A stretch of DNA of 64,000 bases from Sisyra terminalis. Taxonomy: Eukaryota; Arthropoda; Insecta; Neuroptera; Sisyridae. Each line of letters opens with the position of its first letter. Position 1 is the first letter of the stretch. The translations under genes and the position numbers were made by a program. A model generated the notes under the pieces. That model was given only the letters and a program-made list of their open reading frames with translations. It ran no database searches and was not told the origin of the DNA. Below are positions 37,101 through 49,100 of this stretch, piece by piece. Location of the stretch: contig OY292275.1 of assembly GCA_958496175.1 (NCBI GenBank), positions 59,411,701-59,475,700 of the forward strand, written 5' to 3'.

Positions 37101-40100
37101 GTCGACTTGAAAAAAAAAAATTTTTATCCGATTTTTTCGACATTTCCGAATTTTTTAAAAATACTTAAAATCATTTTTTTTTTAAATCCAAGACAGACGC
37201 TATGCAGAGTTGTATAAACAAGATATATACCAAATTTCGAAAAAATCGGTTCAGTAGAACTTGAAATATCATGTCAACCACCTGAAAAAAAGTAATTTCG
37301 AGAAAAACGCTTTAAGGTTTAGGAATCAATTCTAATGGAATAACTCTGAAAATAATACGTAATACTCACTTTGCATCAATCGGCGATCCCAGATCCATAC
37401 ATTGGGCTGTCCTCCTTCTCATAATTCAGGTCTTGAGAAGTTTTTTCAGCTACTCGAGTTGTTCTACCTTCTTTTGAAACAGCAAAAGCTCGTAGTTCAG
37501 AGTCTCCGAAAATAATTCGAATTTTGAAAAATTCTTTTAGGATCATATTTTTGAATGTCTAAACTTTCAAAATATGCAAAAAAAATCTATTCTTTCAAAC
37601 TTCTAGACCAGAATGCCCCCTTAATCGTTAACTTTGTATATAAAATTATTTCATTACTCTTTAAATTAATTGAACTCAGATTTAAACAAACTAGGAAAAA
37701 TAGATTTAAAGAAAAATATGTCCACTTGTAGTACATTAGGATTATAAATATTTTGGCTTATCTCAAAAAAAAACGCGATAATTAATACTTAATTACGTGA
37801 TGTTTAACTATCATTTCAAATTGATAGATTTCCCTTCTATGTAGCCACTATCAAATCATAATTCGTAACCTTGTTTACATTTTTAAGTATTTCAAGACCT
37901 AATGACTAATTGAGAAAAGATTTAATTTTCGTCAAACGACTGAAAATTGGTATCGGAAAACAAGAAAATATTTCATATATAACTTTGTTTTTACTAAAGA
38001 TTCTTGTCAATTCGGGAAAATTGCTGTTCTAAAACTATATTACAACTGCAGTCTAGTATCACAAGCCATGTTTTTCCTCATTGCTCAGTGGCGTTCTAAT
38101 CTCTACTGATAATAAAAATAAATAATAAAGTGTATGATATTTCATCCTTCTTCATGTTCTGATCACATGTGACTAATATATATCGTACATTTTATAAGAT
38201 AGATATATCTATATGTATATTGGCATTGCCTTCCACCACTATGAATATATGAAATCACTGGTGCCTCAAAATTGCGTTCAATTGCAATTATAATGTGAAA
38301 CAGTGAAACATTTTCAATCCCTACGTTGCGATAATTTACGATTGCTGCCATGTTTCAGTGTCAAATTATCCGCAGTAAAAGCAATTAATATAAAATATTC
38401 CATCAGCAAATAAACAACGAAATAATAATAATAAAAAAAAAAACGATTAATTCAATAGTAAAATCTTTATTTGTATGTGTGTGATTTTTTTATCTTCATT
38501 TATCAGTTTTAGAAATTAAATTTTCGATTATTACTACTAAGATTTTATACTCTTTCATCTATTGTTATACAAAGTGCAATCTAGTTCCATGCATAACACT
38601 GCGTTTATGGTTAAAGTGTAGTGAGTTTTGTTTATTTTTATTTGCTTCCATTTTGCATCCATTGCAATTACTATTATTGATACACATAATGTCCTTGTGC
38701 GTTTTTTTTTTTGGTGTTTGGTGTTTTTTTTTCGGTAATTATGATTAATTGAGGGAATTTCTTTCAGTAGGAAATGGCTTCCACCGCCTCTACGAAAACT
38801 GTCCCAAGGAAAAGTTGAAAAAGGACAAAACAACACACCGGATCGGCCATCTCCGTTGAAGAAAACTGGATCAGATAAGCGATTTAAGGTAAGGGATTTT
38901 TTATTTGGGTTTTTTGGGAAAAAATTATTTAAAATACACTTCTGGATATTCGATTTTTTTCCCGATGATTCTCATACATATTATGATAGTCAACAGGTAG
39001 TTATTATGAAACTTTATAATATCATATATTATATGTGATATTTTATAGAGCTTTTTATTGCTTACGATGCAATGAGGCAATGAAAATGTCCCTCGTAAAT
39101 TTTAAAGTCTGAAAAGAATTGAAATTCATAGTTTTTGAGTCATTGTCATTGTGTAGGTAGATGCACAAGTGCATTAAACTGCATTGTGTTTCAACAATGT
39201 AAAATAAATTTATATTTAGTGATTGTTTAGTTTAACTTTGCGTTTTAATTATTACGTGAACATAGATGAATTATGTGCATAAATATTTATAGAATTTAGT
39301 TTTGTTTGGACTTTTGATTTGTATACCAAATCTTGAGAAGGCTTTTATGTCGTCATAAACTCTAACAAATGCTCAGTGATAGGAAGAGTTTAATCTTTTA
39401 TTGTTCTTATTTTGCATTGTTCATTGGACATTGGTTTTTGATTCTGAGATATATTTAAAATTTGGAAAGTATACAGCAATGGAATAAGAAAAAATTTGTG
39501 CAGTTGCATTTTTTAATTGGGGTTGAAAATTGAGTGGTGGAAAAGAATAATTTGGGGAATTCAGAAAAATGGGAATTGAATATTTGAATAACTGATATTT
39601 TTCATCGTTCATTGGACATTGGTTTTTGATTCTGAGATATATTTAAAATAGATGATAAAAATGAGATCTCAGCTTTAAAATTTTTTAAATAAGAAGAAAA
39701 TTCAGGTTGTTTAAGATCTTTAATTTTTTAATATTTTTTTATTTCAAAAAGCAACGTTTCGTTACGTAATCGTAACTTCCTCAGGCTTCTTGATTTACAA
39801 AATTAAATATTTTTAATTTATTTCAATAAATATTCCAATGTCCAATGGACAATGAAAAATGTCAGTTATCCAAATATTCAATTCCCATTTTTCTTAATTC
39901 CCCAAATTATTCTTTTCCACCACTCAATTTATTGAAATAAATTAAAAATATTTAATTCTGTAAATCAAGAAGCCTGAGGAAGTTACGATTACGTAACGAA
40001 ACGTTGGTTTTTGAAATAATAAAATATTAAAAAATTAAAGATCTTAAACAACCTGAATTTTCTTCTTATTTAAAAAATATATTTAAAATTTGGAAAGTAT

Positions 40101-43100
40101 GAAGCAATGGGATAAGAAAGATTTTGTGCAGTTGCACTTGTTAATTGGGGTTGAAAATTGAGTGGTGGAAAAGAATAATTTGGGGAATTAAGAAAAATGG
40201 GAATTGAATATTTGAATAACAGACATTTTTCATCGTTTATTGGACATTGGTTTTTGATTCTGAGATTAATTTAAAATTTGGAAAGTATACAGCAATGGAA
40301 TAAGAAAGATTTTATGCAATTGCACTTCTTAATTGGGGTTGAAAATTCAGTGGTGGAAAATAATAATTTGGGGAATTAAGAAAAATGGGAATTAAATATT
40401 TGGATAACTGACATTTTTCATCGTTCTTTGGACATTGGTTATTGATTCTGAGATTAATTTAAAATTTGGAAAGTATAAAACAAAATGATAACAAAGATTT
40501 TGTGCAGTTGCACTTCTTAATTGGGGTTAACAATTGAGTGGTGGAAAATAATAATTTGGGGAATTAAGAAAAATGGGAATTGAATGTTTAAATATCTACA
40601 ATTTCTCCAAACTTCAGGGATAAATACTAAGTCAATTGCATGCAGAAAATGAGGCATAGGGGAAGAACTGCCCCCCACGTAATATTTGATTATCCAGGTA
40701 TAATTTAAAACTTCTTTAGCTCTTTTAAAACTCAATATTGATCCTACTTAACCAATTGGAGCTTGTATTAAAGCTCGGGTGCAATAGTTCTTCTAGGAGG
40801 TAGCTCAAATGAACTTTGAGGATCTTCAAATTGATGAAGAAGTAGAAGATGGGAATTAGATGGTAAAAATTAATAGCAATGATGTACAGTTCCACGCATC
40901 GCTGTAGGTTTTGGATTGTAATTTTTATATTTGACTCGTTTATTTTGAAAGTGGCGTAAGTCCATTTCAAGAGTGGTCTATACGGTGATTCTTCTTCTTG
41001 TAACTAGAACAAAGTATGTTAATTATTTAACTAAGTTTTCATAAATTACTGATTTTAACAAAAACGCCAATTATTCCCTCCTCCTTAGTATCTTATGCTC
41101 CTATGGTTAAAAATGATAACACTATAGGGATTGTTCTTGAAATGGACTTAACTCACTTTCAAAATAAACGGTTCATTTTTACAAATACCGAATATTTAGT
41201 GGCCAATAAAGTCGATGAATTCATTGGATCTTGGTAAAACGGACGTCAAACTTCACCGGAAGTATATGTATTATATAAAGAGGCAATCCTGTGACAAGCT
41301 TTTTATCCGTAAGGTGAAGGAAAAAAAAATAATTTTGGTTTGGAAATACAAGCAAATCTGCATAAATTGTGATCTATTATAGAATTTCACAAATAAGTTT
41401 TTATACTGCTTATGACATATAGTGCTAAATTCAAGAAAAAATACTTCGGAAAGGGTGGTAAAGGGAGTTGAAATGGAAAATTCATTTGACAAAAATTCCG
41501 AGTATTTAACAATAAAGGATATATCCTTAAGATTCTTTTCGTCCTTGTTTTCCCCATTAAAAAATTGTTAATTTTAGGCCTGAATACTCTAAAAAAGGAC
41601 TTAATTGTTTTTTTTTTTTAATAATAGGGGTACATTTTCGTTATCAAGTGAAAGCAGAAAAGTGAAAATATTTAGTTATTTTCATAAGGTTTTTGGACTA
41701 AAAAATTATCAAATTTTTTTCTTTTTTGATTTTCATACGACGTTTCGTCGCCTTTCGGGACTTTATCAAGTTCTTAATCATAGATCATTAAAATTCAGTA
41801 TTGTTAAAAATATAGTTAAAATTGTTATTGAGATATAAATGATATATGATTTATATCACTATCATAAAATATATCACCAATGATATATTTTCACCAATGA
41901 AAATATAATTTTACGGAAGTATGGTAATATTTGTTGCAAAAATTATTTGAATTTGGTGAAACTACCCTTATTTCTTAGGACAGTCATTCTACAGAATAGT
42001 ATACAGTCAATATAGTTTATTTGATTTTTAATAATTTTCCTGGTGTACATTGGCCATATGATTAAAGCTTTAAGTTCAAGAAGAGTCGAGCTTAATTTTC
42101 TTAGTAAAAATGTTATCAACATTAACACAAGTTGTTGTATTTTAAAAACGAAGTTTGATTTTAAAAGTTTTCCTGTATGTTTGAATAAAAGTGAGTTTAC
42201 ATCTTCATCCATTGAAGATCTCAATTCTTGTCTTTAGAATAGTGGTTCTTAACCTGTAGTATATTTGATTTTAAAAAGTTTTCCTGGTGTATATTGGCCG
42301 TATAATTAGAGCTTTAAGTTCTAGAATAAACGAGCTTAATTTTCTTAGTTATAATAAAATTGACCATAAATCAGATTGTAGTTTTTTAAAATTACGAGGT
42401 TTGATTTTGAAAGTTCTTCGGTATGTTTGGGTAAAAGTGAGTTTCCATCTTGATCTATTGAAGACTTCAATTCTAGTCTTTAGAACAGTGGTTCTCAACC
42501 TGGGTGCAATCGAGCCTCAGGTGGTTGGTAAGTCAGTCTTGCGGGCTCGGCGATTTTGTTCATTTTGTACAACTTTGCTTTGAATTTGAAATAAGAAATA
42601 TAATTTATTTTTTCAATTCAGAACGACTCAATAAATGCGTTTATGGAACTTATGGGGATTAATACCTCTAACAAGGCTAAGAACCAATACTTTGGAATAT
42701 CCGAAGATGGATTAAAGATTGAGGAATTTTCTATATCAATTAACTATTATACTTCAACATTGACAACAAAATCGAGTTGCTAAAAACTGAGCAAAACTAT
42801 TCCTGAAGCTCTTCCGAAGACACTTAATGAGATTGGACCTAGTACTCCAGGAAAAACATGTCCTTTTTTTTTCACCCACGATAAAATTATTCTTCTACAT
42901 AATAATTTTCGTCCGCATATTGCGGTCTTAACCTTTCTGGAAACCCTTAATTTGGAAGTCTTACCCCATTTGCCATATTCTCCAGATATTTCCCATTTAT
43001 TTAGAAGTTATTTAAGGGATGCTTTGCATCATGTGAAGAGATGAATAATTAAGTGAATTTGTGACCTCAATGGATGAATTTTTTTCCAAGATTGTAATCA

Positions 43101-46100
43101 AATCCTTCCAGAAAATTTGGAAAAAGTATTGGCCGATGGACAAAGCTTTGAATTCAATTTTAGGTACCATTTTTCATGGAAAATGGGGGAAAATTATTTT
43201 TACCTCGAAAATATTGTCATTTAATCTTATGTATTAAACCAGCTCTATTCTTGTATTTTGGGTTTTTGGTAACTGCTTTAACGATTTTGATGAAAATTTG
43301 TAATTTACTTATAGTTTGGTTTTTTAAGTTTATCTCTTAAATTGTCTGCTATGGAAAAGCGCAATTTAACACGAAAAACAGAAAAATTAACAAAAGTTTG
43401 TGGCACCATCTGTTGATGTAAATTTTTATTATATGCTGATATGAATATAGACTAATATAACAATCAGTTTCAATTGTTATCCCATTCTTTTTGCGTTTAA
43501 CACTTTTGAAATAATGGTTCGTAATTTTTTTTTTGGAAATTATGATAAGGTGAATAAAATATTTTTTTCCTATTCATTTGGTATCTTACTTAAAAATCCA
43601 AGAATTAATCTTAAAATATGTTGAACTTGATGATTTATAGAAGCATGATTGTATATCATATTGAAGTTTTGATTCATACTCTTAGTATTAATATTATTGT
43701 TGCAAATATTTTTTATTCTTATGATTACTATTCGTATGTCTCAGATGTTAGTTTTTAATTTCATGTGTGATGTAGAAAACCACCAAAAGCATTATTCATA
43801 GTTAATGAAAACCATAATGATTCAACTTGATATATATACATTTCCATCACAATACTATTTATACTTTTATTGCATTTAATGATTTTTAAATTTTCATTTT
43901 TTGCGTTTTTCTTTGAATAATTGAAAGAACCAACAGTATGCACGAGTGCCAAATCAATTAATATCAGAAATGTAAATAGAAACACAAAAATTGGAAATAA
44001 TTATGCAATTCAGATATTGACATTGAGTTCACATTTGCAACAACAAAAAAATCAAAATCAAACATTTCTAGTACTTGCTATCGATCGGAGTAATTAAATT
44101 TTCAAATTTTTCTCATTCATATTCATTGGTGTTTTACTTAGTATATTGGTGTAGTTATTTGTTGGATTATTGAGGAGAAAAAATGATTTTTGTGAAAAAG
44201 AATTTAATTTAATTTTTAAATCTCTGTTTTTCTACGTTTTTTTTTTTTATCGTAATCATATTTATAACGGTAGTCTTTTACATGGTCGTTATCTCACACA
44301 TTTTATTTATATTTGTGTATATATTTTTCCATAGCGTAACTCGACATTTGAATATTTTTTCCGGATGTTACATTTGGATAACAAAAAAAAAATAAGCTTT
44401 GCAGATAAAAATATGTGAATATTTACATAAAAATCAGCACACAAGTTATACTTTTTGTGCTAGTGAAAAAAATCGAATGGAAAGTTGGGAAAAAGATTGT
44501 AAACGTTGGATTTAATGAAATTTTATGTGTAATTCGTTATTTATTTACTTATAGTTGCCGTCGGAAATGGGAAATAAATTGACGAGTGGCGAATGTGACG
44601 GCGAAGGTGAGGAGGATGCGAGTGCATTAACGAATGGTGCTCCGGATGAACCGGAAGACGAAGTGGAATTGCCACCTCCGATGAAGCCATTACAGGAGCC
44701 GTTGTTGGTGCCGCCGCCGCCGTCGACTACCACATCGGCTGCAATACCCGAAGACAGCAGGGTATGTATTGAATCTCCTCTGGCATTTACGAAATTTCTT
44801 CCATTCTCCCCATATATATGTAATATATAAAATCAATTCCAATACTTTGCAGGTTTCAAGTTTAGCTTTGAAAAATATTGAAGGGGCCACGTCTGCTGAT
44901 CTCGCGGAAATTGAACAGATTGTCAAGGAGCGAATGGTGTGATTTTTTATCGAATTTTGTGTTGTGTTGAATTTTTAAATTCCCATCCCAATTCCAATTC
45001 CATTCTGGAACCCAGTTTGAATGCATGTTTCCGTTTGTTTTTTTTTTTTTGTCAAAGTTTTCTGTAGAGTTTTCTTAGGTCGTAGATGTTGAGGCATGGA
45101 TTTTTTTTTATATGATCGGATAAGAAATCATTACAAAATTAATTTCCGTTATTCTTTCACCAGACTTAAACATTATAAGTAAATAATTTTTATAAGTGGA
45201 TAACGAAAAATAATTTTGGTTTATTTCTTACATTGATGATTTTCAAAAGCTTATTATGTATTGTTATAACATGTTAAATTCAAAATATGTGAAGAGTTTA
45301 ACATACTAAGCTTTTTTTCAAAGTATATACTTAGACTGATTCAAAAAAAATGATGATTTTTTTTTCTTAATTATATCGAAAATATTGTTGGGGATGACAA
45401 AAAAAAATCCTGTGAAAGTTTAAGCTCTTAATATTAAGAGGTGCCGCATCGCAAATTTCGATTTTCTATTTAAATAACATGAGAACAATATTCTCGTGCA
45501 CTTTGGAATTTTATAGCGCACGTTGGTGACAATATTTCGGAATGACCATGGTATATTCTCGTAGAAAATTGAATGATCTACAAAAAAGATCTTTGACAAG
45601 TTTTTGATATATTTATTCCTTCAAAAGTTATTCGAGGTCAAAGTTGAACTAAAGAGAAATTTTAATATTTTTTCAATTTTTTGACGCAACCATCAATTTT
45701 ATGAGAAAATTTTATAGGATATTTTTTGTAGAGCACTTTTTTTCCATGACTTATCTCCATAAAAGTTTTTGATATTTTTCACAAGTCGTAAGTTATTTAA
45801 TTAAAATAGAAAAAATAATTTTTATGTTAAAAATATAATAATTCAGGGAATTTTCAGTTTAATGTAAACAACTTAGGACCTGTGAAAAATATCAAAAACT
45901 TTTACAGATATAAGTTACAGAAAAAAAGTGCTCTAAAAATAATTTCCTATAAAATTTTCCCATAAAATTGATGGTTGCGTCAAAAAATTGAAAGAATATT
46001 AAAATTTCTGTGTAGTTCAACTTTGACCTCGAATAACTATTGAAGGAAAAATATATCAAAAACTTGTAACACACCTTTTTTGTAGATCGTTCAATTGTCT

Positions 46101-49100
46101 ACAAAAATATACCTTGGTCATTCCGAAATATTATCACCAACGTGAGCTATAAAATTCCAAAGTGCACGAGAATATTGTTGCCATGTTATTTAAATGGAAA
46201 ATCGAAAATTGCGATGCGGCACCTCATACCATCAATTTTATGAGAACATTTTTTGTAGAGCACTATTTTTTCTATAACTTATTTTTATAAAAGTTTTTGA
46301 TATTTTTCACAGGTCCTAAGTTATTTAATTAAAATAAAAAAATAAAAAATTTATGTTTAAAATATAATAATTCGGTGAATTTTCAGTTTAATGCAAATAA
46401 CTTAGAACCTGTGAAAAATATCAAAAATTTTTACATAGATAAGTTTTAGGAAAAAAAGTGCTTTACAAAAAATGTCTTATAAAATTTTCTCATAAAATTG
46501 ATGGTTGCGTCAAAAAATGGAAAAAAATTTAAAATTTCTGTTTATTTCAACTTTGACCTCGAATAACTTTTGAAGGAATTAATATATCAAAAACTTGTGA
46601 CATACCTTTTTTGTAGATCGTTCAATTTTCTACAAGAATATACCTTGGTCATTCCGAAATATTGTCACCAACGTGAGCTATAAAATTCCAAAGTGCACGA
46701 GAATATTGTTGCCATGTTATTTAAATGGAAAATCGAAATTTGCGATGCGGCACCTCTTAATAATAATATTAAGAGCTTAAACTTTCACAGAATTTTTTTT
46801 TGTCATTTCCAACAATATTTTCGATATAACTAAGAAAAGAAAATCATAATTTTTTTTGAATCAGTCTAGTATATATTAATTTTTTTACTTAATTTTTGCA
46901 AAACTGAGTGCTTTTCCCAGCAAAATTTATTTTGTATTAATCCAAAACTATTTTTTTAGGAACAACATACCGAAAACCAAGAACGGCATAGTTTATTACG
47001 CGATTGTAAAACCGATCCGTTGACGGAATGCGATGAAAGTGTTGAGGCCGGTTTAGAAAGTAGTAATAATGTAGAGGAATCAAATTTGTCGACCACCGTA
47101 GCTGCTGGCGAAGCCGCCGAAAGCGCTGCTACAACCGAGGAAAATAACGTGGAACAAGCACTGAAAAAACGTGAATTCGTGATTCGCGAATTGGCCGATA
47201 GCGAAGAGGCATATGTCCGAGATTTGGCTCAGATCACCGAAGGATATTTGGCATGTATGCGCGATCCAAACTCCACCATTTTGCTACCCGAAGACTTGAA
47301 AGGAACCAAACAGAAAATGGTCTTTGGGAATATAGAAGCCATCCACGAATGGCATAGAGAGTAAGTTGGTATTTTATTTTTGGAAACTCATTTGCTAATA
47401 GTTTTTTTTTAGTTTTTTTAGTAAGGCATTGCGACGATGTGTGGATCATCCAGCAGAACTTGGTCCATTGTTTCGACGTTGTGAAAGAAAACTCCATATG
47501 TACGTTGTTTATTGCCAAAATAAACCAGTTTCCGAGCATATTGTTTCCGATCACTTGGAAGGATATTTTGAGGAAGTGCGACAACAACTTGGACATAAAC
47601 TCCAAATTTGCGATTTGTTAATAAAACCGGTGCAACGTATCACCAAATATCAACTGTTATTGAAGGAAGCTTTGGCATGTACCGAAAGAGCCGGAATTGT
47701 TAGTGAAACCCAAACGTTAAAAGCCGCATTACATGTGATGCATGTCGTTCCAAAAGCTGCAAATGACATGATGGATGTGGGTCGTCTTCAGAACTTCGAC
47801 GGCAAAATAACCGCCCAGGGTCGATTACTGCTGCACGGACCGCTTACATGTTGGGAATCGCCGACCGGACCTCGTCGAGATTTCCAAGTGTTTCTCTTTG
47901 AACAAGCCGTGATATTCTCCGATGCCGTGGGCAAGAAAACGGCCTTCACCAGTCCCGTGTACATGTACAAAGCGCATTTGCAAGTCAACAAAATGGCAAT
48001 GGAAGAAAATACAGGAGGTCCTGGAACATTCACGCTCCGTTCCACCGATCCGCGACGCCCGAATTTGCAATTCACCTGCGAAGCCAACACCAGTGAACTA
48101 CGCACCGAGTGGCTACGCACTTTGCACTCAATTTTGCAAACGCAAAAGGATTTCCTCAAAGCAATCCAAAGTCCCATTGCGTACCAGAAGGAGCTGACCA
48201 AAGACGCGTGAGTCCTGTGAATGAATTCTCTCTATTTCTCTATGTTCTCATTTGCTGCTACCTTCTAATCAATTCTTCTCACTCACATTCACTCGAATTC
48301 TAATAATTCTAATATTAAATGTAAAACATATATATATATATATGATGTCATGTCCACTTCCCTTTCGTGGTCTATTTCCAAGAAAAAAAAACGTACCTTA
48401 ACTCTTACCTGTTAAAATTTCACGTAAAGACCATCCATTTTCCACCAAATAAAAAAAAGGCTTTGTCAGCTTTTTGATAATTTTAATTACATTTAATACG
48501 AATTAAAAGATGTCCTTTTTTCATTCAATTTCTCTGATAATATGATGTGTTTCAGTCATTAATCCCCCCGAATTATGAAATCATTTTAACGGAAATACAA
48601 TTTGATTTGATTCCTGGAAGATTTTTTGTAATGAATTGTGATAATGAGAAAAAAAATTGTTTCGTAAATGATAAAGTATTTAATTTATTTTTTTAACTTG
48701 TGATAAGAGTAAAAAAGGAAATCTTTTAAATAAATTTGGAAAATAGTGACGAGAAATATTTATATATTCATTCTTTAGTTTTTATTCCAAATAAATTTGG
48801 TTTTCGGAGATGAATTCGAAAGGATTCCTTCATGAAATGAAAATTTATTTTATTAAGAAATTGGTGGAGTTTTATTGCCTCCTTTATACGGAGTCATTCT
48901 TTTGGACATTCCAATTTTAATTTATCTACAACTTTAAGCGACCAAAATCAATTTCGTCATCGTCAAATCCAATTTTATCACAATAACTTCGTCACTATTT
49001 TCCTAGTCGAAAAATATATTTTGTAAATTTTAAAAATAACAATGCATTGTGTGTTACAATATTATCTGTAATGTGGTAAAAAGAAAAAAAATATTTTTAT

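Noticed and set aside
38555..38836. 93-codon minus frame across Trio exon 3
   Set aside because: Shadow of the real plus-strand exon and its intron.
47234..48201. Minus-strand frames of 81-137 codons under the DH-PH exons
   Set aside because: Shadows of the strongly coding plus-strand frame.
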